This document shows positions 17,271 through 26,934 of a stretch of DNA of 64,000 bases, piece after piece (position 1 is the stretch's first letter; every line of letters starts with the position of its first letter). This DNA is from Halobacillus campisalis. Its GTDB lineage: Bacteria; Bacillota; Bacilli; Bacillales; Halobacillaceae. A program made the translations under genes and the position numbers. Location of the stretch: contig NZ_JAPVRC010000007.1 in assembly GCF_030345335.1 (NCBI RefSeq), positions 1-64,000 on the forward strand, written 5' to 3'. Below the pieces are notes generated by a model that saw nothing but the letters and a program-made list of their open reading frames with translations, was not told the origin of the DNA and made no database searches.

Positions 17271-19043
17271 ATGTCCATATCAATGCAGCAGCGCAAAAAT
17301 CTGGCAAATACAGCTCTTGGTCACAGAAAGGCGGACACTGTTATTACCAATGGTATCCTTGTGAACGTTCATACAAAGGAGTACGAAAAAGAAAAAGATA
17401 TTGCTATTACCGACGGATGCATCGCTTTTATCGGGGATTGTTCCTCATTGATCGGTGACGAAACCGTAGTGATCGATGCGAAAGGTAAATATATTACACC
17501 CGGTCTCATCGACGGCCACATGCATGTAGAAAGTACGATGCTCAGTGTCACCGAGTTCGCCAAAGCCGCCCTTAAAAAAGGAACGACAACGGTTTTTATG
17601 GACCCACATGAAATTGCTAATGTCTTCGGTTTAGAAGGGGTCCGCTGGATGCACGAAGAAGGACAGCACTTACCCTTGCGCGTATTTACTACTGTACCTT
17701 CCTGCGTACCTGCAACTGATACACTGGAAGATGCAGGCGCCGAATTGCTCCCAGAACATGTGGAAGAAGCTTTAGGGTGGAAAAACGTAGCCGGTTTAGG
17801 TGAAGTCATGAACTTCCCAGGGGTTGTCTACGGCGACCACAAGATGACGACTGAAATTGAAGCGACAATACAATCCGGGAAAACCGTGACGGGGCATATA
17901 CCTGCTGAAGACCCTAAAATGCTTCAAGCCTATGCAGCATCAGGCGTAACTTCATGTCATGAAACGGTGACTAGAGAACAAGCCCTGGCGAAATTGCGGA
18001 TTGGAATGCATCTCATGATCCGGGAAGGTTCAGCCTGGCAGGATGTGAAACAATTGGCCCCGATCATTACAGAGAATCATATGCCTACAGAAAACATGTC
18101 GCTCATCACTGATGATGTATATCCACAGACGTTGACAAACCAGGGTCACCTTAATCACGTTGTTCGTAAGGCGATTCAAGAAGGGATCGATCCTTCCACA
18201 GCAATTCAGCTGGCGACCATTAATATTGCAAATTATTTCAATTATGGAAATGAGCTTGGAAGCATAGCTCCTGGCAAAAGAGCTGATCTTCTTTTAATAG
18301 AAGAATTAGAAAACGTAGACCCAAGTACCGTAATCGTCGGAGGTGATATCATTTATGATAACGGACAATATCAAGTCGATTTCCCTACCTACACATATCC
18401 CGAAAAAGCTAAAAACTCTGTTCACCTTAAAGAACCTTTAAAAGCCGAGGACTTCTTTGCTAAGAGCAGCCAGTCCCATGAAACAGAGGTGAATGTTATA
18501 GAGGCGGTTGAAAATAATGCGAGGACTGTTAAATCGCACGCCCGGCTCCTTGTAGAAAACGGGGTGATACAGATAGACCATGAGCAGGATATCATTCGTC
18601 TCTCCTGCATCGACCGTCACCACCGGTCAGGGGAAATTTCCAATGCTTTTGTTAAGGGATTTTCTATTAAAAAAGGAGCTGTTGCTTCCACGGTAGCGCA
18701 TGATAGTCATAATTTACTTGTCATGGGCGTGAATGAGGAAGATATGGCTATAGCGGCCAATCAATTAGCGAAGATCGGTGGAGGAATGATCGTTGTTGAG
18801 AATGGTAAAATACTTGCAGAAGTCCCACTTCCAATTGCCGGACTGATGTCAGATCAGCCTTTGGAGTCTGTAACCGAGCAAGTGGTGAAATTAGAAAAAG
18901 CGTGGTCACAGATTGGCTGCAAAATGAATGCTCCCTTCATGACTTTCTCTTTAATTGCACTGCCCGTCATTCCAAGCTTGCGCATCACGAATCGCGGACT
19001 GGCTGATGTAGAAACCTTTGAGTTGATTCCTTTAGAAAGGTAG
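17271..19043 (+). CDS. ade: Adenine deaminase
   Basis: Converts adenine to hypoxanthine and ammonia. The 590-aa protein is an amidohydrolase-superfamily adenine deaminase (AdeC type) with the metal ligands in GHMHVES (H83 and H85), the lysine/glutamate region around FMDPHEIANV, TGHIPAEDP, and a C-terminal adenine-deaminase domain (DRHHRSGEISNAFVKGF, HDSHNLLVMG). The ATG at 17271 follows AAAGGAGA. Upstream in-frame extension has no ribosome site. It is controlled by a guanine/hypoxanthine-type riboswitch, so the reaction product could repress its own enzyme. The permease gene 77 bp downstream is probably cotranscribed. Confidence 0.95.
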   Translation: MSISMQQRKNLANTALGHRKADTVITNGILVNVHTKEYEKEKDIAITDGCIAFIGDCSSLIGDETVVIDAKGKYITPGLIDGHMHVESTMLSVTEFAKAALKKGTTTVFMDPHEIANVFGLEGVRWMHEEGQHLPLRVFTTVPSCVPATDTLEDAGAELLPEHVEEALGWKNVAGLGEVMNFPGVVYGDHKMTTEIEATIQSGKTVTGHIPAEDPKMLQAYAASGVTSCHETVTREQALAKLRIGMHLMIREGSAWQDVKQLAPIITENHMPTENMSLITDDVYPQTLTNQGHLNHVVRKAIQEGIDPSTAIQLATINIANYFNYGNELGSIAPGKRADLLLIEELENVDPSTVIVGGDIIYDNGQYQVDFPTYTYPEKAKNSVHLKEPLKAEDFFAKSSQSHETEVNVIEAVENNARTVKSHARLLVENGVIQIDHEQDIIRLSCIDRHHRSGEISNAFVKGFSIKKGAVASTVAHDSHNLLVMGVNEEDMAIAANQLAKIGGGMIVVENGKILAEVPLPIAGLMSDQPLESVTEQVVKLEKAWSQIGCKMNAPFMTFSLIALPVIPSLRITNRGLADVETFELIPLER

Positions 19044-19120
19044 ACACCCATCTTTTGGGAATGGCATAGGTTATTCCTAGACCCTCTGTGTCTATAAGAT
19101 GGTCCAGGAGGCGATGGGTC

Positions 19121-20542
19121 GTGGAACTGACCGTTTCCCATTGGTTATATGGGTTCTTCACATTCCTTATCATCCTAACGATGATATTTCGTAAAGGCGT
19201 CGTATTTCCGACGTTAGTTGGCACATTTTTCGTTGCGTGGGTATTCAGCGGAAATTTGATAGGTGGATTTACGGCTATATTCAATGCAAATTTAGTAGCG
19301 GCACGTGAATTATTCAACATCTTTTTAATCATTACGTTTATGGTCGCTCTTTTGCATTCCTTGAAAGACCTTGAGGCTGACCGAAGGATGATTGAGCCGA
19401 TCCAGAAGGTGATGATCAATAGCCATGTTTCGTTTTTTGTATTAATAGCGGTAACCTATGTCATCTCTCTGTTCTTTTGGCCTACTCCTGCTGTTCCGCT
19501 TATCTGTGCGCTGCTTGTGCCGGCCGCAATTAAATCTGGCCTGCCTGCAATGAGTGCCGCAGCGGCCGTTGCGCTTGCCGGTCAAGGAATGGCGCTATCT
19601 TCGGACTACATTGTTCAGGTCGCACCTGGCTTATCAGCGAAATCAGCTGGAGTTTCCACTGCAGCTGTTATGGACCAAGCGCTTATCCTATCCTTGATTA
19701 CAGGAGCTGTTGCGATTGGGACGGCCTACCTTTTGCATCGTAACTCTTTCCGTGTAAGGACGGATCCTCGTAATGAGCTGGAGATCCAATCGATGCAGGG
19801 ATTGAAAAACCAACATCACAGTCAAAACAAAAACTTGCACTTATGGAGCAAAACATTTGCAGTAATCTTTCCGCTGTCCATGCTTGCCGTTATGCTTTAT
19901 ATGGTTTCTACAAAGCTGACCGCTGGTCGTATGGGAGGATTTGAAGGCGGGGATGGGGCCGCCTTCATCGGCGGCGTAGCCGTTATTTTACTGTTGCTTT
20001 CGACTGTTGCTTTTGGCAAGCACCGTGCTCTCGATTATATTAGTGATCATATTACGGAAGGTTTCGTTTTTGCGTTCAAGGCAATGGGGCCTGTCATTCC
20101 GATCGCGGGCTTCTTTTTTCTTGGCAGTCCAGATTTTTCTGGCGATATTTTATCCGTTTCGGAAGCCGCAGGACCGGCTCTTTTATTCGATTTAGTCCAG
20201 TCCACACACGATATGGTTCCTCAAAATGCATTTTTAGCAGCTTTCAGCATTTTAATTATTGGAATCATCACAGGGCTCGACGGTTCAGGTTTTTCAGGGT
20301 TACCTTTGACTGGAGCACTGGCTGCCTCACTTGCCAACAGTGAGATCGATCCTGCTACACTCGCTGCTATAGGTCAAATGGGGTCGATCTGGACAGGTGG
20401 AGGAACCATTATCGCATGGTCCTCTTTAATAGCAATTGCTGGATTCTGTGGTGTATCAGTCATGGATTTAGTACGGAAAAATTTTGCGCCGGTCATAATC
20501 GGACTTGTCGTTTCTACTTTTCTTGCCATGTTCATATTTTGA
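19121..20542 (+). CDS. Multi-pass permease linked to adenine deaminase
   Basis: A 473-aa polytopic membrane protein with about 12 hydrophobic segments. It resembles ion-transporter-superfamily permeases (repeats with re-entrant G/P-rich loops such as FFWPTPAVPLICALL and ITGLDGSGFSGLPLTGAL) rather than the usual NCS2 purine permeases. The start is GTG at 19121, nine bases after AGGAGG; upstream in-frame codons have no ribosome site. No terminator separates it from ade, so it should share the purine riboswitch. Purine or purine-derivative transport is inference from context. A cation antiporter is the main alternative. Confidence 0.75.
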   Translation: MELTVSHWLYGFFTFLIILTMIFRKGVVFPTLVGTFFVAWVFSGNLIGGFTAIFNANLVAARELFNIFLIITFMVALLHSLKDLEADRRMIEPIQKVMINSHVSFFVLIAVTYVISLFFWPTPAVPLICALLVPAAIKSGLPAMSAAAAVALAGQGMALSSDYIVQVAPGLSAKSAGVSTAAVMDQALILSLITGAVAIGTAYLLHRNSFRVRTDPRNELEIQSMQGLKNQHHSQNKNLHLWSKTFAVIFPLSMLAVMLYMVSTKLTAGRMGGFEGGDGAAFIGGVAVILLLLSTVAFGKHRALDYISDHITEGFVFAFKAMGPVIPIAGFFFLGSPDFSGDILSVSEAAGPALLFDLVQSTHDMVPQNAFLAAFSILIIGIITGLDGSGFSGLPLTGALAASLANSEIDPATLAAIGQMGSIWTGGGTIIAWSSLIAIAGFCGVSVMDLVRKNFAPVIIGLVVSTFLAMFIF

Positions 20543-20545
20543 AGC

Positions 20546-20578
20546 AGCTGGCTTCTGCATTGGAAGCCAGCTTATTTT
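20546..20578 (+). terminator. Intrinsic terminator after the permease
   Basis: Perfect stem AGCTGGCTTC with GAAGCCAGCT followed by TTATTTT, right after the permease stop. Confidence 0.85.
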
Positions 20579-20727
20579 ACGTGGGGAATGTTTCTTGACT
20601 GATGTATGTAAACGTGGATAAACAAAACAAATTAAAAGTCCAGAGTAGACCGGACACTTTCCAAACGGATACCTGACGTTGGAGTATTAAATGAGTTATT
20701 GATGAACAAGAACATTTCGTACTCTGA

Positions 20728-22299
20728 TTAGAACTTCGCCTGATCCCTGACGACGATGACCGCATGAGTCATTTCGTTATTCTGCCCTAGAACAGGCGTC
20801 CCTCTTGCTTCCACATCCACCCAACTTCCATCGATGTGTTTGTAGCGGTAGTTTGCTCGTTGAACTTGTTTAGTCGCCACCATTTCTTTGAATTTGTTGT
20901 AGACCCTCTCTGAATCTTCAGGATGAATAAAATCGAAAATTTGCTCTCCAAAATAGCCATCAGACGTATACCCAAGCATTTTTTCATGTGAAGGGGAGGC
21001 GTACTCCACAATCCCTTTCCTATTGATGACTTTAATTAGATCTGTGATGTTATCAGCAATGAAACGATATTTTGATTCGCTTTTACGCAACGCTTCTTCC
21101 GTTTTCTTTCTATCTGTAATATCCACGCTCGAGCCTATCACCTCAATGATCTCTCCGCCTCTGCTGATCGGTCTCAGGGAAGAAATATAATGAATACCAT
21201 TCACTTCGGCTTCATAAGTGACTCTTTTGGATCCGCTCCAAGCTTTTTCATAATAAGCGGTTTTTTCCTCCGCCACTTCGTTCGGAAGGAATTCTTTCAT
21301 CTCCCTTCCTACGACATGCTCAGGTGTCAGTCCCATTCGATAAAGTAATTCTCCATCACATAAAGTATGAATAAATTTACCGTCACGTTTGACGAATTTA
21401 AGAATCATACCTTGTTGTTTACGAACCGTTTCCAAAAGCTCCTGGCGCGCCATTTGTAATTCTTCTTCCATCCAATTTTTGTACGTGACATTTGAAGGTA
21501 GACCATGCTCTTCAATGACACGGTCGACAATGTGCATCTTCCTCACAAACTCTTGAGCAGGAACAGGTTTACTAAACAAAAAGCCTTGAGCTTCATTACA
21601 TAAATTCCGCTGTAAGAAAGCAACATGTCCTTTTTGCTCGACTCCTTCGGCTACTACTTCAAAATTGAGCTGATGAGCCATGACGATCATTGTTTTTACA
21701 AGCGTGGCATCGTTATTATCCTGTGTGCAATTCTGGATGAACGATTGGTCGATTTTGATTTTATCGATCGGAAGATTTTTTAAATAATGAAGGGAACTAT
21801 ACCCTTTTCCGAAGTCATCAAGGCTTATTTGAACCCCCATAGCTTTCAATTCCCGCAGTACTTCATTCGCAACATCTATATCCATCATCATACTTTCAGT
21901 TATTTCCATCTCAAGACAGCCAGGATCAATTCCTGTTTCTTCTAGAATGTCTCGAACCCTGTCGATAAGGTCCGGCTGGTAAAACTGCCTGACAGACAAG
22001 TTTACAGACATGATAATAGGAAACAAACCCTTCTCACGCCATTCCCTGACTTGATAGCATGCTGTTTTAAGCACCCAGTCCCCAATCGGAATGATCAAGC
22101 CTGAAGATTCAGCCTCCGGTATGAATTGCCCTGGCGGCATCAGTCCGTACTCGGGATGTTCCCATCGTATTAAAGCTTCTGCACCTGTTATTTTTCCTGT
22201 TGTCAAATCAACTTTCGGCTGATAATACAGTCGAAATTCGTTGGATTTTAATGCTTGCTTAATTGTGTGCTCATTAACGAGGTGAGACGGATCATCCAT
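20728..22299 (-). CDS. EAL-PAS-PAS protein, putative c-di-GMP phosphodiesterase
   Basis: A 523-aa cytoplasmic protein. Residues about 12-255 form an EAL domain with the catalytic signatures EALIRW (41-46), ESMMMD, DDFGKGYSSL, KIDQSFI and VVAEGVEQ, so it looks active in hydrolysing c-di-GMP. Two PAS domains follow (about 300-400 and 405-520, the second ending in the PAC-like region YRYKHIDGSWVDVEARGTP). There is no GGDEF domain and no membrane segment. Having the sensor domains after the EAL domain is the reverse of the common order. AAGGAGGA precedes the ATG. Monocistronic. Confidence 0.9.
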   Translation of the reverse strand: MDDPSHLVNEHTIKQALKSNEFRLYYQPKVDLTTGKITGAEALIRWEHPEYGLMPPGQFIPEAESSGLIIPIGDWVLKTACYQVREWREKGLFPIIMSVNLSVRQFYQPDLIDRVRDILEETGIDPGCLEMEITESMMMDIDVANEVLRELKAMGVQISLDDFGKGYSSLHYLKNLPIDKIKIDQSFIQNCTQDNNDATLVKTMIVMAHQLNFEVVAEGVEQKGHVAFLQRNLCNEAQGFLFSKPVPAQEFVRKMHIVDRVIEEHGLPSNVTYKNWMEEELQMARQELLETVRKQQGMILKFVKRDGKFIHTLCDGELLYRMGLTPEHVVGREMKEFLPNEVAEEKTAYYEKAWSGSKRVTYEAEVNGIHYISSLRPISRGGEIIEVIGSSVDITDRKKTEEALRKSESKYRFIADNITDLIKVINRKGIVEYASPSHEKMLGYTSDGYFGEQIFDFIHPEDSERVYNKFKEMVATKQVQRANYRYKHIDGSWVDVEARGTPVLGQNNEMTHAVIVVRDQAKF

Positions 22300-22390
22300 T
22301 GTTTAATATCCTCCTTAACAGTCCTTTATTATTATATCGGTCAATCTTTTACGCTGCTTAGCTTTTTACTAATAAATAAATAACTTAATC

Positions 22391-22442
22391 ACGAATTGAT
22401 TCGTAATTCCTCAAAGTTTGTAATAAAATGAAAGCGTATACT
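22391..22442 (+). promoter_or_regulatory. dha upstream region with palindrome and cre-like site
   Basis: ACGAATTGATTCGT (22391-22404) is a perfect short palindrome and a possible operator. TGAAAGCGTATACT (22429-22442) matches the CcpA cre consensus at 12 of 14 positions and overlaps a TATACT hexamer. Carbon catabolite repression of the dha operon is a reasonable inference. Confidence 0.45.
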
Positions 22443-22488
22443 TTATTCAGAATATGAGCCAAGCCAAAAACAAAAAGGAGAGGTTCAA

Positions 22489-23484
22489 TTGAAAAAGATC
22501 GTTAACAATCCAGAATATGTTGTACGGGATATGCTAGAAGGGTTGATAGCTGCACATCCTGACGCTCTTAAACAAATCCCGGAAACTACAGTCGTCGCAA
22601 GAAAAGATGCTCCCTTGCAGAATAAAGTAGGGATAGTCAGTGGCGGGGGAAGCGGACATGAGCCTGCTCATGCAGGCTATATTGGAGACGGGATGCTGGA
22701 TGCAGCGGTTTGTGGGGAGATGTTCACTTCTCCGACCCCGGATCAAGTCTTTGAAGGCATTAAAGCTGCCGACGGAGGCGCAGGGGTTTTCCTTGTGATC
22801 AAAAATTACACCGGAGACGTCATGAATTTTGATATGGCTGCTGAACTGGCGGAAGCCGAAGGCATTGAGGTTGAGAAAGTTATCGTCAATGATGATGTTG
22901 CCGTTGAAGACAGTTCTTTCACAACTGGACGCCGCGGCATAGCCGGGACAATTTTCGTTCATAAAATTGCTGGAGCTAAAGCAGCAGCCGGCGGATCATT
23001 GCAGGAAGTCAAGAACATAGCAGAAAAGGTTACAGCCAATGTACGCTCCATGGGGATGGCACTTACTCCTTGCACTGTGCCAGCAGCAGGTAAACCAAGC
23101 TTCGTTTTAGAAGATGACGAAATGGAGATTGGCATCGGAATACACGGCGAGCCGGGCATCGAAAGGAAAAGAGTTACTTCTGCAGACGAAATTGCTGAAG
23201 AGCTTACGAACAAAGTACTTGAAGACATTGAGTTCAACCGTGGCGATGATGTAGCACTCATCGTCAATGGGATGGGCGCTACTCCAGAAATGGAGTTGTA
23301 TATTTTAAATAAAAAAATAAATGAAATTTTATTAGACCGCGGTTTGAATATTCATAAAACCTTTGTAGGAAATTACATGACGTCCCTTGAGATGTCAGGA
23401 TGCTCAGTCACACTCCTGAAGCTGGACGAAGAAATGAAACCTTTGCTTGATGCCGAATCAAGCGCACCTGCTTTTCGTATCTGA
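22489..23484 (+). CDS. dhaK: PTS-dependent dihydroxyacetone kinase, DhaK subunit
   Basis: Binds dihydroxyacetone covalently for phosphorylation by DhaL-ADP. 331 aa, the normal length. GGGSGHEPAHAGYIG (about residues 46-60), the hemiaminal-forming histidine in GIGIHGEPG (about 216-224) and GNYMTSLEMSG are present. It starts with TTG after AAAGGAG. First gene of dhaKLM. Confidence 0.95.
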   Translation: MKKIVNNPEYVVRDMLEGLIAAHPDALKQIPETTVVARKDAPLQNKVGIVSGGGSGHEPAHAGYIGDGMLDAAVCGEMFTSPTPDQVFEGIKAADGGAGVFLVIKNYTGDVMNFDMAAELAEAEGIEVEKVIVNDDVAVEDSSFTTGRRGIAGTIFVHKIAGAKAAAGGSLQEVKNIAEKVTANVRSMGMALTPCTVPAAGKPSFVLEDDEMEIGIGIHGEPGIERKRVTSADEIAEELTNKVLEDIEFNRGDDVALIVNGMGATPEMELYILNKKINEILLDRGLNIHKTFVGNYMTSLEMSGCSVTLLKLDEEMKPLLDAESSAPAFRI

Positions 23485-23502
23485 TATGAAAGGAGAATCA
23501 TT

Positions 23503-24120
23503 ATGGAACTTACGGCTCATGACATCATTACATGGATGAAAAAGACGAATGATAAAATCCAAAGCAAAAAAGAATATTTGACCTCCCTGGATCAGGCTAT
23601 AGGAGACGGGGACCACGGCATTAATATGGCCCGAGGTTTTAATGAAGTCGTTGTCAAACTCGACGATAGTAGTTACGAAAGTGTCTCCGATGCACTTAAA
23701 GATACGGCTATGACGTTAATGAGTAAAGTCGGCGGTGCGGCTGGCCCTCTTTATGGTACAGCGTTCCTGAAGTTGTCTACTTCGTTGAAAGGGAAAAGTG
23801 CGGATTATACTCATTTCTTAAATGGTTTAGAAGAGTCACTAGCAGGATTGAAGCAGCGCGGGAAGTCACAAGAAGGTGAAAAAACCCTCATTGATGTTTG
23901 GGCTCCTGTTATAGAGAAAATGAAGGAAAGTGATGACTTCGATGCAAGTCTGCTCAAACATACGGCAGAAGACTCTATGGAAAAAACAAAAGATATAAAA
24001 GCTACCAAAGGACGCGCTTCTTATCTAGGTGACCGTTCAATCGGTCATCTAGACCCAGGTTCCGTCTCTTCCTTTTATGTATTTGAAGCTTTGGCTGAAA
24101 CTATTGAAGGAGGTCGATAA
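23503..24120 (+). CDS. dhaL: Dihydroxyacetone kinase, ADP-binding DhaL subunit
   Basis: Carries tightly bound ADP that is rephosphorylated by DhaM and passes phosphate to dihydroxyacetone on DhaK. The 205-aa helical-barrel protein shows the nucleotide and Mg-binding signatures AIGDGDHGINMARG, SKVGGAAGPLYGTAF and GRASYLGDRSIGHLDPG. AAAGGAGAA precedes the ATG, 18 bp after dhaK. Confidence 0.95.
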   Translation: MELTAHDIITWMKKTNDKIQSKKEYLTSLDQAIGDGDHGINMARGFNEVVVKLDDSSYESVSDALKDTAMTLMSKVGGAAGPLYGTAFLKLSTSLKGKSADYTHFLNGLEESLAGLKQRGKSQEGEKTLIDVWAPVIEKMKESDDFDASLLKHTAEDSMEKTKDIKATKGRASYLGDRSIGHLDPGSVSSFYVFEALAETIEGGR

Positions 24121-24123
24121 CGC

Positions 24124-24504
24124 ATGGAACCAGCAGGTATCGTACTCATTTCACACAGCGCAAAAGTTGCGGAAGGGATTAAAGAAATCATTCATCAGGT
24201 AGCGAAAGATGTGCCTATCGAACTTGCCGGAGGTACGAATGATGGGCGAATCGGGACAAGTGTCGAAAAAATCCAGACAGCCATCGAACGAGCGCATACT
24301 GACAGTGGTGTTTTGCTTATTTACGATTTAGGAAGCGCCATGATGAACGCGGAAGTCGCTGTGGAAATGAGTGAATTCGATGATATTGAAATAGCTAATG
24401 CTCCATTATTAGAAGGTGCTTACGTAGCGGCTGTAGAATCTGGAATGGGCAAAAGTCTGGCTCAAGTGAAATTAGCTGCTGAACGAGCACTGCATGAAGA
24501 CTAG
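24124..24504 (+). CDS. dhaM: PTS phosphotransfer subunit DhaM (single EIIA domain)
   Basis: A 126-aa mannose-type EIIA domain that relays phosphate from HPr to DhaL-ADP. The active histidine is in LISHSAKVAEG near residue 10, and LLIYDLGSAMMNAE is typical. Unlike E. coli DhaM it lacks fused HPr and EI-like domains, as is usual in Firmicutes. It begins 3 bp after dhaL with AGGAGG inside the dhaL end, so translation is coupled. Confidence 0.95.
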   Translation: MEPAGIVLISHSAKVAEGIKEIIHQVAKDVPIELAGGTNDGRIGTSVEKIQTAIERAHTDSGVLLIYDLGSAMMNAEVAVEMSEFDDIEIANAPLLEGAYVAAVESGMGKSLAQVKLAAERALHED

Positions 24505-24555
24505 ATCGTGGTTTTAGCAGCGTATGAAATTAAATAGGCTATAAAGCAATAAATA

Positions 24556-24593
24556 ACCGTCCACTTTTCTTTTGAAAAAGGACGGTATTTTTA
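24556..24593 (+). terminator. Intrinsic terminator of dhaKLM
   Basis: Stem ACCGTCC with GGACGGT, extended inside by CTTTTC/GAAAAAG, followed by ATTTTTATT. Confidence 0.85.
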
Positions 24594-24718
24594 TTAGAGC
24601 GCTTACTTCTTCTACATTTACTATCGACAAGCGGAAAAGGTTGCTTCCTTCCCTCTCGGTCATTATGATAATAGAATAGACGGCTCTACAAGACTAGCAA
24701 ATAGAGGTTGATCATCCA

Positions 24719-26908
24719 TTGAAAAATTTATTAAAAGAACCCTACTTGTTAAGCCGTTTCCTCGCTTCAGATCCTGGAAGGAAACGGCTTAACCAAGCGG
24801 GAAAAGCCACCCTCAGCTTAATCTTCTCGGTTTTCACCGTCCTCATCATTATTAATTGGGCGGATGGTCCTGAACTCACTCCAGCAATCATGGGCGGAAT
24901 CGCTGGCATGATGGGAATTTTAGTCGTGAGTGACGACACAACGAAACAAAAAAAGGTGACGACTCTCCTACTAAGCTTATCAGCTATGGGAGGCGTTACC
25001 TTTGGTTCTCTTTTAGCTTATAACGCATATCTCGTCTCGGCATTGATGATTGCTATCATATTCAGCGCTTTTTATTTCTCGAAATATGGAAGCCGCTACT
25101 TTTCTTTAGGTATGATTGCATTCATGACAGTTTATTTTGCATCGTTTTTAAAATTACCTTCAGAACAATTTCTCTGGTTTTATATGGCAATTTTCATCGG
25201 AGTAACTTATGCCTATTTGAATAACTTTATTCTTTTTAAAGGATCGGCCCAGCTATTAAGAAGAAGCATGAATTCATTCCATAGACAAGCCAACCTTACG
25301 TTCAAACTCCTGATGAAGATGCTGGAAGGTTCTTCTACAAGCGACAGGTATAACAAGCGGCTTTTGTACAATGTGAAAAAACTGCGCGAATATGCCGGGC
25401 ACGTATCGGCAGATTTGAATGTACATGATATTAAAGAATTGTGGCCGGGTCTTACTGCCGCTCAGGTGAAGTTATACGTGTTCGACACTGCTATGTTCGT
25501 AGCCACATTAGCAGATTCTCTCACTCAACTTAAAGAAAATGAAGGACTTGAAGCTGCTGACGTGAGATACCGTTTAGCTAAAGTGGTTTTTTCTCTTCAA
25601 AAGGCTGATGTACTTGCAGTGGACTACGATGAAGAGAATTTGAGGGAAGCTCAGAAGGCCATAGGTGAACTCAGGTCAATAATAAATGATCTATTCACTC
25701 AATATAAGGGCGATCCACAAGGGTGGCACTATCTGTTAAGACGCATCGAATCCACCGCAAATCATGTGACGCGCGCCGCCCTCTCTATTCAACAAGTAAA
25801 AAATGAAGAACCATTAACTCCCTCAGATGATAAAAAAGAAGAGCAGGAGGAAGAATCCCCAACAGATCAGCCCGATAAGAAAAAAGGGCTTGAACCAACT
25901 ACTAAAAAAGCGTACCAGGCGCTAGTCGCTGGATCCATATCGATCGTGGTCGGGTATGCCATCTCTCCCGTTCAGCCATATTGGGTCGTACTTACTTCGT
26001 TCATCGTTTTACTAGGAACACAATCAGTCGGACGCATTTACTTAAAAGGACTGCAGCGCTCTATAGGTACCATTATAGGAGCGGTGATCGGATTTTTCTT
26101 AGCCAATCTCGTGTCAGGTAATTCCCAATTAGAAGTCTTTCTGCTTTTTGCAGTCGTATTTTTTGCTTTTTATTTATTGACTGTATCCTATACGATGATG
26201 AGCCTTTTCATCACGATGCTCATTGCATTTATGTATGACTTAATGCTTGGCGGGATCAGCTTCTCCTTACTAAGTGCCCGTGTTATTGACACGATTGCAG
26301 GTGCAGGTATCGCTCTTATAGTTTCTTCTTTTCTTTTTCCGACAAAGACGAGAGATAAGGTATACGAAACCTTCAGCGAATATTTAGAAGAACTCGATAT
26401 TTATATGACTCAATACATCCGCAGTTTTACAGAAGAGATTAATATTAAGGAGCTCGCCGATCAGGCTTTTACACTTGACGAGAAATTGCAAGCCGTTTTA
26501 GATGAAGCGGAGCCGATCATGCAGCACGCTGGTACTCGTCGTCATTCTGAACTGCCTAGATGGGTCACTATATTTACAGCTATCAACTATTACGCCGACC
26601 ATTTAGTAGCCTCCTCTTACCTCAAAAACATAGGCTATCCTGAACAAGTTCGTCAAACCTTTCCAACATTAGAAAATCAGATGTCCCACAACATCACGAC
26701 TATAAAGAAGATATTGGATGGAGATCAGACGGGTGGAACATTATACACGTTACAAGAGGAACGAGAGCTAATTGAACGCGGCGCGCCCTTGGAAGAGCAG
26801 CACTATATCGACCTCGTACACCATGTTTACTATATTTGGCGCGTGAATCAATCGCTTATATTACTTGGTGAAAAGTTGGGCGCATCTCAAACAGAAAAAT
26901 CCTTGTAG
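24719..26908 (+). CDS. FUSC-family membrane protein (aromatic acid exporter-like)
   Basis: A 729-aa membrane protein with two clusters of hydrophobic segments, one near the N-terminus (about residues 30-175) and one in the middle (about 400-540), each followed by a soluble helical region. This is the two-part layout of the fusaric-acid-resistance/YccS-YhfK family, which exports aromatic acids or similar anions. A charged linker (about 360-390) separates the halves. It starts with TTG at 24719; GAGG lies rather far upstream, so the start is less certain than the family. The substrate is unknown. Confidence 0.8.
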   Translation: MKNLLKEPYLLSRFLASDPGRKRLNQAGKATLSLIFSVFTVLIIINWADGPELTPAIMGGIAGMMGILVVSDDTTKQKKVTTLLLSLSAMGGVTFGSLLAYNAYLVSALMIAIIFSAFYFSKYGSRYFSLGMIAFMTVYFASFLKLPSEQFLWFYMAIFIGVTYAYLNNFILFKGSAQLLRRSMNSFHRQANLTFKLLMKMLEGSSTSDRYNKRLLYNVKKLREYAGHVSADLNVHDIKELWPGLTAAQVKLYVFDTAMFVATLADSLTQLKENEGLEAADVRYRLAKVVFSLQKADVLAVDYDEENLREAQKAIGELRSIINDLFTQYKGDPQGWHYLLRRIESTANHVTRAALSIQQVKNEEPLTPSDDKKEEQEEESPTDQPDKKKGLEPTTKKAYQALVAGSISIVVGYAISPVQPYWVVLTSFIVLLGTQSVGRIYLKGLQRSIGTIIGAVIGFFLANLVSGNSQLEVFLLFAVVFFAFYLLTVSYTMMSLFITMLIAFMYDLMLGGISFSLLSARVIDTIAGAGIALIVSSFLFPTKTRDKVYETFSEYLEELDIYMTQYIRSFTEEINIKELADQAFTLDEKLQAVLDEAEPIMQHAGTRRHSELPRWVTIFTAINYYADHLVASSYLKNIGYPEQVRQTFPTLENQMSHNITTIKKILDGDQTGGTLYTLQEERELIERGAPLEEQHYIDLVHHVYYIWRVNQSLILLGEKLGASQTEKSL

Positions 26909-26932
26909 AAAAGAATTCTACAAGGATTTTTC
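26895..26932. terminator. Bidirectional terminator between FUSC gene and katE
   Basis: AAAAATCCTTGTAGAA pairs with TTCTACAAGGATTTTT. The stem contains the FUSC stop codon (TAG), and the T-runs on both strands serve both convergent genes. Confidence 0.9.
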
Positions 26933-26934
26933 AT

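Noticed and set aside
17129-17458. 109-aa plus-strand ORF overlapping the start of adenine deaminase
   Set aside because: It is another frame of the leader and the ade gene; ade itself has the ribosome site and the conserved protein.
20580-20727. Terminator for the EAL-PAS-PAS gene
   Set aside because: Only a weak hairpin (GTCC/GGAC with short A/T flanks) is present, not convincing enough to list.
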